This document shows positions 1 to 8,839 of a stretch of DNA of 64,000 bases, piece after piece. Below the pieces are notes generated by a model. It was not told the DNA's origin, did not search any database, and worked only from the letters and a program-made list of their open reading frames with translations. The position numbers and the translations under genes are program-made. Every line of letters begins with the position of its first letter. Position 1 is the first letter of the stretch. Source of the DNA: Planctomycetota bacterium (lineage in GTDB: Bacteria > Planctomycetota > UBA1135 > UBA2386); contig JAEUHR010000046.1 in the NCBI GenBank assembly GCA_016794425.1, forward strand, positions 62,001-126,000, given 5' to 3'.

Positions 1-15
1 GCAGCGCGCCCGGCG

Positions 16-1743
16 TCAACGCTGCGGCACTTCGACTTCGGTCGTGCCCTCGCGCTGCAGGTGGAGCACGACAGCTTTCGCGCCGGCGATCGGATCGACG
101 ATGCACGGGCCCGGCAACAGACCGGTGATGCAGAAGATGCCGTCGCGGTCGGCGGCCAGAACCGTCGATCGCTCGCTGCCGGCGAAGGTCTGTAGCCGCA
201 CTGCCGCGCCCGGCATCGCCGCACCGGTGGCGTCGCTGACGCGGCCGCGCAGCGAGCACGGGGCCGAGAGGCGCAGTTCGCCGAGGTCGGTGGTGGGGCC
301 GTCGTCGGCGGTGTACTCCGACCGCAGGATGCCGGCGGGGTGCGCGATCTGCACGACGAACCCTTCGCCGGCGGCCAGGGCTGCGCGCGGCGGTTCCCAG
401 GTGCCGTCGAGGTTGCTGTACGAACGGTGCCGAACGCGTTGGACCTCGTACTGGATGCCGTCGAGCCGGGGGCCGCCGCGTCCGACCCGTGTCCGACCGC
501 GCTCGAGCAGCGTGACCTCGGCGCCGGGCAGTGGTGCCCCGGCGTCGTCGCGTACGACCGCGCGCACGCGGATCGCCGCCGTGGCCGTGATGCGCAGTGG
601 TTCGAGGCCGGTCCCGTCGCCAGCGAGCCGCGGCCGGACGACCTGGCCCGGATCCGCGGTGGCGCCGCGCCACGGCGGTTCCTGCCCCGCGACGAACCAG
701 TGCGCGTCGTCCAGGTGGAGCCAGAACTCGTCGCCGCGTTGCGTCGGCGCATGGAACGCGAAACTGCCGTCGGCGGCCGTCGTAGCGACGCGCCGGGCCG
801 GCTCGTCGTGGAGGGCGTCCGTGCGCACGGCCAGCGCGACGCCGGCGACCGGAGTGCCGTCGGGGGCCACCAGCACGCCCCGCACTCGGGTGCGAGTCGT
901 GTCGGCGAGCGAGAACGTGCGTGTGCGGCGGCGTGCGTCGGCGTCGATCTGGGCCTGCATCGGATCGACGGTGCCGTCGACCAGCCGCGGTTCGACCCGC
1001 AGCGTCGTCGGCCAGCCGCGCAGCAGCCAGCGCCCGGCGGCGGTCGGCGTCGGGTTGCGCAGCGCCGGCGGCAGCGCCAGCACGGCGTCGGCGGCGCAGG
1101 CCGTCACGTCGAGCGTCGCGCCGGCCAGCCGCGCCTCGGGCACGTCTTCGAACTGCACGACCACCGGGTCGGCGTCGTCGGTTGCGAGTTGCACCGCGAG
1201 GCGGCGGTCGTCGATGCCGTCGACCACGATCGTGGCACCGGCGTGCCCTTCGGCCCAGACCACGAGCGTGTTGGCGCCGAACAGCACGTGGCCGAACGCG
1301 AAGACGCCCTCGCGGTCGGTGGTCGTGTGGCTGCCGACGACGCCCAGTTCCCGCGCCGTCGCCGGCGCGATTGCGACCCACGCTCCGGCGACCGGGGTGC
1401 CGTTCGCGTCGCGCACCGTACCCGCCACGTGCCGGGCCGGCATCGTGCGCACGACCACGAACGCGCGTGCGGAAACGTCGACCGCGCTGGCGCCGACGTC
1501 GGGCGTGTCGGTCGTCGCGCGGACGACGCACGGGCCGACCGGGCAACGGCCGACCACGAACGTGCCTTCGCCGTCGGTGCGCGTGATGGCGACCCGGTCG
1601 CCGAGCACTTCGACGGCGACCGCCGCGTTGGCCACCGGCTGCGACCGTGGGTCAACGACCCGTCCTTCCAGCCGCGCGGTCGCCTGCGCGCCGAGTCCGA
1701 TCGAGAGGAACGCCGTTGCGGCGCCGCGCGCGAGTTCCCGCAT
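16..1743 (-). CDS. Secreted protein of repeated carboxypeptidase-regulatory-like (Ig-fold) domains
   Basis: A 575-residue exported protein with a signal-like N-terminus of about 22 residues. At least five repeats carry the signature [RV]V-x-D-x2-G-x-P[VL]xG-A, at about residues 25, 106, 287, 393 and 505. This is typical of carboxypeptidase-D regulatory-like beta-sandwich domains used as structural modules on extracellular proteins. No catalytic domain is visible, so the role is probably structural or binding, outside the cytoplasm. The ATG at 1743 is 11 bases after the symporter stop, so the two genes are probably cotranscribed. The family call is solid; the function is unknown. Confidence 0.8.
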   Translation of the reverse strand: MRELARGAATAFLSIGLGAQATARLEGRVVDPRSQPVANAAVAVEVLGDRVAITRTDGEGTFVVGRCPVGPCVVRATTDTPDVGASAVDVSARAFVVVRTMPARHVAGTVRDANGTPVAGAWVAIAPATARELGVVGSHTTTDREGVFAFGHVLFGANTLVVWAEGHAGATIVVDGIDDRRLAVQLATDDADPVVVQFEDVPEARLAGATLDVTACAADAVLALPPALRNPTPTAAGRWLLRGWPTTLRVEPRLVDGTVDPMQAQIDADARRRTRTFSLADTTRTRVRGVLVAPDGTPVAGVALAVRTDALHDEPARRVATTAADGSFAFHAPTQRGDEFWLHLDDAHWFVAGQEPPWRGATADPGQVVRPRLAGDGTGLEPLRITATAAIRVRAVVRDDAGAPLPGAEVTLLERGRTRVGRGGPRLDGIQYEVQRVRHRSYSNLDGTWEPPRAALAAGEGFVVQIAHPAGILRSEYTADDGPTTDLGELRLSAPCSLRGRVSDATGAAMPGAAVRLQTFAGSERSTVLAADRDGIFCITGLLPGPCIVDPIAGAKAVVLHLQREGTTEVEVPQR

Positions 1744-1754
1744 GGCGGCGCAGT

Positions 1755-3212
1755 CTACCGCGGTGCGACCGGCCGGGGTGCGAACCGGCCCGCCACCGCA
1801 CCGCAGGCGAACGTGCCGAGCGCGCCGATCGCGCCGAACCACAGGCTCGCGATCGGCCACGGCGAGGCGGCCCACAGTCCGTCGGTGACCAGCGCGCCGC
1901 CGCACAGACCGCACAGCGCCATCGCCGGCGCCGCGGCCCGCAGGCGCGCGAGTGCGAACAGCCCCAGCAGGATGCCGGTCGTGAACGAGGCGATGCCGAA
2001 CACCTGGTCGACGACGCTCTGCGTGCCGGACCAGGCGACCGCGACCGCGATCTGCAGGCCGCCGAACAACAGCGTCGCGCCGCGCGCGAGCCCGAACGCC
2101 GCTGCGTCGTCGGCCCGCCGGCGGCGCAGCGGCAGCAGGATGTCGTGCACCAGCGTCGCCGCCGAACTGTTCAGCGAGCCCGACAGCGTCGACATCGCGG
2201 CGGCGAACACGGCGCCGAGCACGAGCCCACGCAAGCCGTTCGGCATCTGGTGCACCAGGAAGTCGACGAACACCTCGTCGCCGTTCGCGAACGGCTGCGC
2301 CGGCGGGTGTTCGCGGTAGAAGCGCCACAGCAGGAGCCCGATGCCGAGGAACAGCGCGAACTGCAGCAGCACGACGACCCCGCTCAGCACCAGCGCGCGC
2401 TGTGCGTCGCGCGGCGAGCGCGCGCACAGGTAGCGCTGCACGACCAGCTGGTCGACGCCGTGCGTGCCGAGCGACAGGAACGCGCCGCCGAACAGGCCGG
2501 CCCAGAACGTGCGCCCGTTCGCGAGGTCGAACGAGAAGTCGAACACGCGCAGGTGCGCGGCGGTGTCGGCGGGCCAGGGTTCGGCGCCGAACGAGGCCAG
2601 CAGCATGCCGGCGGCGACCAGCGCGCCGAGCATGTAGATCGCGAACTGCAGCACGTCGGTCCAGACCACGGCGCGCACGCCGCCGAAGAACGTGTAGACC
2701 AGCGTCGACGCGCCGGTGACCACGACCGCGACGTCGCGCGGCATGCCGGCCAGTTGTTCGAGCACCAGCGCGGTCAGGTAGAGCCGCAGGCCGTCGGCGA
2801 ACGTGCGCATGACCAGGAACAGGCCGCCGGCGATGCCGCGCACGAGGCCGCCGAAGCGCTGCTGCAGCGCCTCGTAGGCGGTGTGCAGTTCGCCGCGGAA
2901 GTAGAGCGGCAGCAGCCAGTGCGCCGCGATCACGCGGCCGACGACGAAGCCGAGCGGCAGCTGCAGGAAGCGCAGGTCGCCGGGGCTGCCGGCGAGGCCA
3001 TCGCCGAACGGCTGGCCCGGCACGCTGAGGAACGTCACCGTGCTGGTCTCGGTCGCGACGATCGACACCAGCAGCGCCCACCACGGCAGATCGCGGCCGC
3101 CGAGCAGGTAGTCCTTCGCCGTACGCTGGCCGCGGCCGAGCCAGACGCCGAGCGCGATCATGCCCAGCAGGTAGGCGGCGACGAGTGCCAGGTCGAGCGG
3201 GCCGATGGGCAT
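1755..3212 (-). CDS. Sodium:solute symporter (SSS family)
   Basis: A 485-residue integral membrane protein made almost wholly of hydrophobic helices, about 13 by eye. It has the SSS features of an early G-R-x5-DYLLGGR-type loop and a central helix run STLSGSLNSSAATLVHD, the sodium-binding N-S-S/A region of the family. SSS members import sugars, sialic acid, amino acids or vitamins with sodium. It starts 42 bases from the divergent murQ-nagB-nagZ operon, so an amino sugar or murein fragment such as N-acetylmuramic acid is a reasonable guess for the substrate. That assignment is inference from position only. The start is the ATG at 3212, which precedes the first membrane helix. Confidence 0.88.
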   Translation of the reverse strand: MPIGPLDLALVAAYLLGMIALGVWLGRGQRTAKDYLLGGRDLPWWALLVSIVATETSTVTFLSVPGQPFGDGLAGSPGDLRFLQLPLGFVVGRVIAAHWLLPLYFRGELHTAYEALQQRFGGLVRGIAGGLFLVMRTFADGLRLYLTALVLEQLAGMPRDVAVVVTGASTLVYTFFGGVRAVVWTDVLQFAIYMLGALVAAGMLLASFGAEPWPADTAAHLRVFDFSFDLANGRTFWAGLFGGAFLSLGTHGVDQLVVQRYLCARSPRDAQRALVLSGVVVLLQFALFLGIGLLLWRFYREHPPAQPFANGDEVFVDFLVHQMPNGLRGLVLGAVFAAAMSTLSGSLNSSAATLVHDILLPLRRRRADDAAAFGLARGATLLFGGLQIAVAVAWSGTQSVVDQVFGIASFTTGILLGLFALARLRAAAPAMALCGLCGGALVTDGLWAASPWPIASLWFGAIGALGTFACGAVAGRFAPRPVAPR

Positions 3213-3235
3213 GACGGGCGGCGAACGCGCGCAGC

Positions 3236-3241
3236 TATACT
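3236..3241 (+). promoter_or_regulatory. Candidate -10 element for the murQ operon
   Basis: TATACT lies in the 42-base divergent gap, 13 bases before the murQ ATG at 3255. It is a strong -10 match in a very GC-rich gap. I see no convincing -35 element at the right distance. If real, the leader is about 6-8 bases and has no room for a Shine-Dalgarno site. Confidence 0.4.
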
Positions 3242-3254
3242 GACGTGCCGCACG

Positions 3255-4166
3255 ATGACCAAACCCGATCTGACGGCTCTGCAGACCGAGGCGCGGCACC
3301 CGCGCACCGCACGGCTCGACGCGCTGTCGCCGCTCGAACTGGTGACGCTGATCCACGAGGAGGATCGCACGGTCGCGACCGCGGTGCAGCAGGCGCTGCC
3401 GCGCATCGCCGAGGTCGTCGAGGCGATCGCGGCGCGGATGCGCAAGGGCGGCCGCCTGTTCTACTGCGGCGCCGGCACGTCGGGCCGGCTCGGTGTGCTG
3501 GACGCCGCCGAGTGCCCGCCGACGTTCTCGTCGCCGCCGGACCGCGTGATCGGCCTGTGCGCCGGCGGGCCGGCCGCGTTCGCGCAGTCGGTCGAGGGCG
3601 CCGAGGACGACGACGCCCAGGGCGCGACCGACCTGCGCGCGCGCGACGTCGGGCCGAAGGACACCGTCGTCGGCATCGCCGCCAGCGGCCGCACGCCGTA
3701 CGTGCTCGGCGCGCTGCGCCACGCGACCGCGGCCGGGGCGCTGACGGCGGCGATCGTCTGCAACCCGGGTTCGCCGGTCGCGCAGGCCGCGGCGCTGCCG
3801 ATCGAACTGGCGACCGGTCCCGAGGTGCTGACCGGCAGCACGCGGCTGAAGGCCGGCACCGCGACGAAGATGGTGCTGAACATGCTGAGCACCGGCGCGT
3901 TCGTGCTGCTCGGCAAGACCTACGGCAACCTGATGGTCGACCTGCAGGCGACCAACCGCAAGCTGGCCGCGCGCAGCGCGCGCATCGTCGCCGAGGCCAC
4001 CGGCTGCGACGCTGCCACCGCCGAACGCACGCTCGCCGAATGCGACGGCGAGACCAAGGTCGCGATCGTCGTGCTGCGGCACCGCGTCGACCCGCCGACC
4101 GCGCGCACCGTGCTGCTGACGCACGACGGCAGCGTGCGCCGCGCGCTCGAGGCGCTCGACGCGTGA
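3255..4166 (+). CDS. murQ: N-acetylmuramic acid 6-phosphate etherase
   Basis: A 303-residue cytoplasmic SIS-fold enzyme that cleaves the D-lactyl ether of MurNAc-6-phosphate to give GlcNAc-6-phosphate in cell-wall recycling. It has the full family signature: TEARHPRT near the N-terminus, CGAGTSGRLGVLDAAECPPTF at about residues 71-91, and SVEGAEDD at about 112-119. E86 and E114 match the catalytic glutamates of the E. coli enzyme. TNGN-like loops are replaced by the usual STRLKAGTATKMVLNM stretch, which is also diagnostic. It leads an operon with nagB and a NagZ-like fusion, joined to nagB by a GTGA overlap. Length and motifs are normal for the family. Confidence 0.96.
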   Translation: MTKPDLTALQTEARHPRTARLDALSPLELVTLIHEEDRTVATAVQQALPRIAEVVEAIAARMRKGGRLFYCGAGTSGRLGVLDAAECPPTFSSPPDRVIGLCAGGPAAFAQSVEGAEDDDAQGATDLRARDVGPKDTVVGIAASGRTPYVLGALRHATAAGALTAAIVCNPGSPVAQAAALPIELATGPEVLTGSTRLKAGTATKMVLNMLSTGAFVLLGKTYGNLMVDLQATNRKLAARSARIVAEATGCDAATAERTLAECDGETKVAIVVLRHRVDPPTARTVLLTHDGSVRRALEALDA

Positions 4167-4906
4167 GCGCGCTGCGCGCGCAGATCGACGTGGTCGCCGA
4201 CGCGGCCGCCGCGGTGCCGCTGTTGCTCGACGAGGTGCGCGGCGCGCTGGTGCCGGGCCAGCGGCCGCTGCTCGGCTTCGCGACCGGCGCGACGTTCGCG
4301 CCGTTCCTGGCCGCGCTCGGCGCGGCGATGGCGCGCGGCGAGCTCGGCGAGTTCACGGCGACGCACCTCGACGAGTATGAGGGCTTCGCGCCTGGGCAGC
4401 GCGGCGGCATGGTCGCGGAACTGTGCCGGACCTGTCCGCCGTTCCTGGCGATGCTGCAGCGCGGTGCGTTCCTGCCGGTGCCCGGTGACGGCGAGCCGCG
4501 CGCGCTCGGCGCGCACGTCGAGCGGTTGCGGGACGGCGGCGGCGTCGCGCTGTGGTTCCTCGGCATCGGCCGCAACGGTCATGTCGCGTTCAACGAGCCG
4601 GGCACGCCGTTCGAAGTCGGCTTCCACACCGCGACGCTGGCCGCGGCGACGCGCGACGACGCGCGCGCCCGCTTCGCGCCCGACGAGCCGCCGCGCCGTG
4701 CGGTGACCGCCGGGCCGGCGACGATCCTCGCCGCGCGCCGCGCCGTGCTGTGCGCGTTCGGCGCCGCGAAGGCACCGGCCGTGCGCGCCGCGCTGCACGG
4801 TCCGGTGACGCCTTCGTGCCCGGCGTCGGTGCTGCAGCGGCACCCGAACCTGCGCGTCGTGCTCGACCGCGCGGCGGCGGGCGAACTCGGGCGGGAGGCG
4901 CCGTGA
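4163..4906 (+). CDS. nagB: Glucosamine-6-phosphate deaminase
   Basis: A 247-residue cytoplasmic enzyme of the NagB/RpiA fold that converts glucosamine-6-phosphate to fructose-6-phosphate and ammonia. The motifs are FATGATF near residue 39 (phosphate loop), THLDEYEG with catalytic D70, GIGRNGHVAFNEPGT at about 134-148, and CPASVLQRH near the C-terminus. The position of the E. coli ring-opening Asp is Asn here (RNGH). From memory this is the common Bacillus-type form, so activity is expected. The start is GTG at 4163, overlapping the murQ stop. It carries the MurQ product stream into glycolysis, but a NagA deacetylase is not in the window and would be needed between the two. Confidence 0.92.
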   Translation: MSALRAQIDVVADAAAAVPLLLDEVRGALVPGQRPLLGFATGATFAPFLAALGAAMARGELGEFTATHLDEYEGFAPGQRGGMVAELCRTCPPFLAMLQRGAFLPVPGDGEPRALGAHVERLRDGGGVALWFLGIGRNGHVAFNEPGTPFEVGFHTATLAAATRDDARARFAPDEPPRRAVTAGPATILAARRAVLCAFGAAKAPAVRAALHGPVTPSCPASVLQRHPNLRVVLDRAAAGELGREAP

Positions 4907-7590
4907 CGCGGAGCCTCGCTGCCGCGCTGGCGCTGGCGACCACGCTGCTGGCGCAGCAGACCGTCGACGACCGGCTCGCGGCGCTGTCGCTCGAACAGAA
5001 GGCCGGCCAGCTGTTCGTCGCCTGGACGCTGTCGCGCGCGGACGGCGACAACCACGCGCGGCTGCTGGCCGCGGTGCGCGACGCGGGGCTCGGCGGCGTG
5101 ATCCTGAGCCTCGGCCGCGTCGACGACGCGGCCGCGCTGGTGCCGCGGCTGCAGGCCGCTGCCGCGGTGCCGCTGCTGGTCGCCGGCGACTTCGAAGGCG
5201 GCGTCTGGTTCCGACTCGACGGCGCGACCGAACTCGGCAACCAGATGCTGCTCGGCGCCACCGGTTCGGCCGCGCTGGCCGAACAGGCCGGCGCCGTGAC
5301 CGCGCGCGAGGCCCGGGCGCTGGGCTGCCACTGGGTGTTCGCGCCGGTGCTCGACACCAACAGCAACCCGGACAACCCGATCATCAACACGCGCAGCTTC
5401 GGCGAGGACCCGGCGCTGGTCGCGCGGCTCGGCAGCGCGTTCGTGCGCGGCGTGCAGCGCGAAGGCCTGCTCGCGTGCGGCAAGCACTTCCCCGGCCACG
5501 GCGACGTCGACAGCGACTCGCACCTGGCGCTGCCGACCGTTCCCGGCGCCGGCGAACGGCTGCGGCGCATCGAGCTGCTGCCGTTCGCGGCGGCGATCCG
5601 CGCCGGCCTCGGTTCGGTGATGACCGGCCACCTCGCGGTGCCGGGGCTCGGCGAACGGCCGGACGTGCCGGCGACGCTGAGCCAGCGCATCCTCGGCGGC
5701 GTGCTGCGCGACGAGCTCGGCTTCGGCGGCCTGGTCGTCACCGACGCGCTCGACATGGGCGGCGTGCAGGGTGCGCTGCCGCCGGCCGAAGTCGCGGTGC
5801 GCGCGCTGGCGGCCGGCGCCGACGTGCTGTTGATGCCGCCCGATCCGCTGGCGGCGCGCGCCGCGGTGGTGGCGGCGGTGCAGTCGGGCCGCGTGCCGGT
5901 CGCGCGGCTCGACGCGGCGGTGCGGCGCATCCTGCAGGCGAAGGTGGACGCCGGCCTGTTCGCCGGCGGCGGGCGCACGGCCGCAGACTGGCGCGCGCAG
6001 CTGCGCACCGACGCCGCCGAACGGCTGGCCGACACGATCGCGGCGCGGGGTCTGGTGCTGGCGTTCGCGCACGCGGACGCCTGGCCGCTGCGGCCCGACG
6101 CGGCGCCGCTGGTGGTCACGCTGCTCGACCGCGACGAAGGCCAGCTGGCGTCGTTCGCGGCGCAGATCGCCGGCGACGCGGCGCTGCGGCTGCGCCTCGC
6201 CGGCGACAGCCCGCCGGCCGCGATCGCCGCCGCGGCCGAACAGGTTGCCGCGGCCACGAGTGTCGTGCTGGCGCTCGATGTGCGCGTGCGCGAGTTCGCC
6301 GGCGAACTGGGGCTGCCGCCGCAGCTGCAGCCGGTGCTCGGCGCGCTGCACGCCGAGCAGAACGTCGTCGCGGTGTCGTTCGGCGATCCCTACGTCGCGC
6401 GGCGCCTGCCGACGGTCGATGCGTACCTGTGCGCGTTCGTCGGCACCGAGCGCGCGCAGCGCACGGCGGCCGCAGCGCTGCACGGCGCCCGCGCGGTCAC
6501 CGGCCGGCTGCCGGTCGGCATCCCGGGTGTCGCGGCCGTCGGCAGCGGTTCGACCTGGCTGCCCGGCAGCGACCTGCCGCGCGCGCGGCCCGAGGACCAC
6601 GACCTCGCGCCGGACCTCGCCGAGCGGATCCGGGCGCGGCTCGAACGCGCGGTGGCCGAGCGCGTGTTCCCCGGCGGCGTCTGCCTGGTTGCGCGGCGCG
6701 GCGAACTGGTCGCCGAGGTCGCGGTCGGCCGCGAGAGCTACGACGCTGCGGCGGCGCCGGTCACGCCGACCTGCGTCTACGACCTCGCGTCGCTGACCAA
6801 GTGCTGCGCGACGCTGCCGGCGGTGCTGCAGCTCGCGGCGCGCGGCACGCTGTCGCTCGACGACCCGGTCGCGCGGTGGCTGCCGATGTTCCGCGGCTCG
6901 GGCAAGGACGCGGTCACGGTGCGCCAGCTGGTGTTCCATGCCGGCGGTCTGGCCGCGTGGGCACCGCTGTTCCGCCGCGCGACCGGGCGCGACGCGGTGC
7001 TGGCGGCGGCGATCGCCGAGCCGCGGCTGGCGGCCGTGGCCGCCGGCGAACGCGTCTACAGCGACCTCGGTTACCTGCTGCTCGGCGCCGTCGTGGAGGC
7101 CGCCAGCGGCGAATCGCTGGCCGCGGTCTCGGCGCGCGAGGTGTTCGCACCGCTCGGCATGCGCGGCGCGCGCTTCGCGCCGACCGCCGCACCGCCGCTG
7201 CCGGCCGCGCCGACCGAAGCCGATCCGGCGCGTGGCGGCGTCGTGCGCGGCCACGTGCACGACGAGAACGCGTTCGCGATGGGGGGCGTGGCCGGGCACG
7301 CCGGGCTGTTCGCGACCGCCGACGACGTGCTGCGGTTCGGCGTCGCGCTGCTGGCCGCCGGCCGCGGTGTGCTGCCCGCCACCTCGGTCGACCTCGTGTT
7401 CGCGGCCGGCGACGGCCGGCACTTCCGCCACACGGGCTTCACCGGCACCTCGCTGTGGTGCGACCGGGCGACCGACCTCTGCGTCGTGCTGCTGAGCAAC
7501 CGCGTGCATCCACAGCGCGGCGACGCGGCCGCGATCGACGCGGTGCGCGGCGACCTGCAGCAACTCGCGATCGACGCGCTACGCTTGTGA
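4903..7590 (+). CDS. Exported NagZ-like beta-N-acetylglucosaminidase fused to a beta-lactamase-type serine hydrolase
   Basis: An 895-residue fusion with a signal-like N-terminus (residues 1-18). Residues about 20-360 are a GH3 N-terminal domain with KHFPGHGD at 194-201 (the His/Asp loop specific to NagZ-type hexosaminidases) and VTDALDMGG with the nucleophile D281. Residues about 365-560 resemble the GH3 C-terminal domain. Residues about 575-895 are a class C beta-lactamase/DD-peptidase-like domain with S630-L-T-K633. The GH3 part would release GlcNAc from muropeptides; the serine hydrolase part may cut the stem peptide or an ester. The start is GTG at 4903, with GGGAGG about 8 bases upstream, overlapping the nagB stop. 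Similar two-enzyme fusions occur in other Gram-negative phyla. Confidence 0.9.
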   Translation: MTRSLAAALALATTLLAQQTVDDRLAALSLEQKAGQLFVAWTLSRADGDNHARLLAAVRDAGLGGVILSLGRVDDAAALVPRLQAAAAVPLLVAGDFEGGVWFRLDGATELGNQMLLGATGSAALAEQAGAVTAREARALGCHWVFAPVLDTNSNPDNPIINTRSFGEDPALVARLGSAFVRGVQREGLLACGKHFPGHGDVDSDSHLALPTVPGAGERLRRIELLPFAAAIRAGLGSVMTGHLAVPGLGERPDVPATLSQRILGGVLRDELGFGGLVVTDALDMGGVQGALPPAEVAVRALAAGADVLLMPPDPLAARAAVVAAVQSGRVPVARLDAAVRRILQAKVDAGLFAGGGRTAADWRAQLRTDAAERLADTIAARGLVLAFAHADAWPLRPDAAPLVVTLLDRDEGQLASFAAQIAGDAALRLRLAGDSPPAAIAAAAEQVAAATSVVLALDVRVREFAGELGLPPQLQPVLGALHAEQNVVAVSFGDPYVARRLPTVDAYLCAFVGTERAQRTAAAALHGARAVTGRLPVGIPGVAAVGSGSTWLPGSDLPRARPEDHDLAPDLAERIRARLERAVAERVFPGGVCLVARRGELVAEVAVGRESYDAAAAPVTPTCVYDLASLTKCCATLPAVLQLAARGTLSLDDPVARWLPMFRGSGKDAVTVRQLVFHAGGLAAWAPLFRRATGRDAVLAAAIAEPRLAAVAAGERVYSDLGYLLLGAVVEAASGESLAAVSAREVFAPLGMRGARFAPTAAPPLPAAPTEADPARGGVVRGHVHDENAFAMGGVAGHAGLFATADDVLRFGVALLAAGRGVLPATSVDLVFAAGDGRHFRHTGFTGTSLWCDRATDLCVVLLSNRVHPQRGDAAAIDAVRGDLQQLAIDALRL

Positions 7591-7604
7591 CCCCGAGGAA
7601 GACC

Positions 7605-8483
7605 ATGCTGCGACTGCCCCTGTCGGTGTTGTCCCTGTTCGCGCTCGCCCTGCCGGCCCAGGATGCCGAGCCGCCGCCGAAGACGCTGCGCGTGCACGTG
7701 ATCGGCGCCAGCGTCAGCGGCGGCTTCCGCGACGGTCCGACGACCGGGGCCGCCGAACCGGGCGATTCGGTGACGATGCAGCAGCTGCTGCGGCCGTGGG
7801 CCGGCGAACACGCGACCGTGACGACGCACAACACGGTCGCCATGACGATGTTGTTCATGGACCCGCTCGGCACCGGCAAGGAGCAGATCGACGGTGTCGC
7901 GAAGGCCCGGCCCGACGTCGTGGTCGCGATCGATTTCCTGTTCTGGTTCGCCTACGGCCATGTCGACCTCGCCGACGAGGCGGCCGCGCGCCAGGCGCAG
8001 TTCGCCAAGGGGCTCGAACTGCTCGGCACGCTGACGATGCCGGTCGTGGTCGGTGACCTGCCGGACATGACCGGCGCCGAGCGCCGCATGCTGAAGCCGA
8101 AGCAGATCCCGTCGGCCGAGGTGCTGAAGGCGCTGAACGCCGAGCTGGCGAAGTTCGTGCAGGCGCACCCGAACGTGCACCTGGTGCCGCTGGCCGAGAC
8201 GGTGCGGCAGATGCGCACCGAAGGCGCGAAGCTGCCGCTGCAGGACGGCGTGCTGCAGACCGCGCCCGGTGCGCTGCAGCAGGCCGACAAGCTGCACGCG
8301 AACCGCCTCGGCATGGCGCTGCTCGGGCTGCGGCTGCAGGACGCGCTGCGCGCGTGCTTCCCGGCCGAACACCCGCTGGCGCGGCAGCAGTGGACGTTCG
8401 AGCAGTTCGTCGAGGCCGCCGGCGCCGAGGACGTGCTCGACCAACAGCGCGAGGTCGCCGCCGAGGCGGCGGCCGGCAAGTGA
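7605..8483 (+). CDS. Secreted SGNH/GDSL-type hydrolase-like protein
   Basis: A 292-residue exported protein with a clear signal peptide (MLRLPLSVLSLFALALPAQ). The mature start VIGASVSGGF fits block I of SGNH hydrolases, with the catalytic Ser in G-A-S. D-x-L-H-A-N-R-L-G near residue 227 fits the C-terminal D/H block (here K-L-H). The middle part is less typical, with FLFWFAYG in place of the usual GxND block. The gene follows the NagZ fusion by 14 bases and has a GAGGAAGA site before the ATG, so it belongs to the murein-recycling transcript. It may deacylate a cell-wall or glycan ester; that is inference. Confidence 0.7.
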   Translation: MLRLPLSVLSLFALALPAQDAEPPPKTLRVHVIGASVSGGFRDGPTTGAAEPGDSVTMQQLLRPWAGEHATVTTHNTVAMTMLFMDPLGTGKEQIDGVAKARPDVVVAIDFLFWFAYGHVDLADEAAARQAQFAKGLELLGTLTMPVVVGDLPDMTGAERRMLKPKQIPSAEVLKALNAELAKFVQAHPNVHLVPLAETVRQMRTEGAKLPLQDGVLQTAPGALQQADKLHANRLGMALLGLRLQDALRACFPAEHPLARQQWTFEQFVEAAGAEDVLDQQREVAAEAAAGK

Positions 8484-8839
8484 CCACCGGCGACCTGCGG
8501 CTGGCGCCCGGCCTCGCGGTCGGCGCGCGCGCGGCGCTGGTGCTGTGGCTGCCGGTGCTGCTGCCGCTGGTGACCGGCATGCTGCACGAGGAAGCGCACG
8601 TCGCCTCGACCTACCTGCTCAGCGCGCCGCTGGTGCCCGGCATCCTGGTGCCGGTGCTGCTGCAACTGGACGGAGCCTGGTTCTTCGTTGTCGGCGGTCT
8701 CGTCACGGCGCTGCTGTTCGCGGCGCTGTGCTGGGGACTCGCGCGGCTGCCGCGGCCGTGGGCGCTGGCGCTGCAGGTCGCGATCGTGCTGCTGGTGGCG
8801 TTCGAGGCGGTCGGCTTCGCGAACGCGCTGCGGGCCTGA
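8480..8839 (+). CDS. Small membrane protein of unknown function
   Basis: A 119-residue protein with about three or four hydrophobic segments (residues 20-35, 45-60, 67-88 and 92-115) and a short polar loop MLHEEAHVA between the first two. I do not recognise a family. The GTG start at 8480 overlaps the stop of the SGNH hydrolase gene, so its translation is probably coupled to the murein-recycling operon, of which it is the last gene. Its stop (8837-8839) directly abuts the stop of the convergent gene at 8840, leaving no spacer. Confidence 0.7.
   Translation: MTTGDLRLAPGLAVGARAALVLWLPVLLPLVTGMLHEEAHVASTYLLSAPLVPGILVPVLLQLDGAWFFVVGGLVTALLFAALCWGLARLPRPWALALQVAIVLLVAFEAVGFANALRA

Noticed and set aside
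4574..4582. Loss of the E. coli NagB catalytic Asp (Asn in RNGH) as a sign of inactivity
   Set aside because: From knowledge of the family, Asn at this site is the usual form in many active Gram-positive-type NagB enzymes, and all other active-site residues are kept.
5475..7590. A long Arg/Ala-rich frame overlapping the NagZ fusion in another plus-strand frame
   Set aside because: It is out of frame with conserved GH3 and beta-lactamase motifs and is made of shadow-type Arg/Ala sequence.
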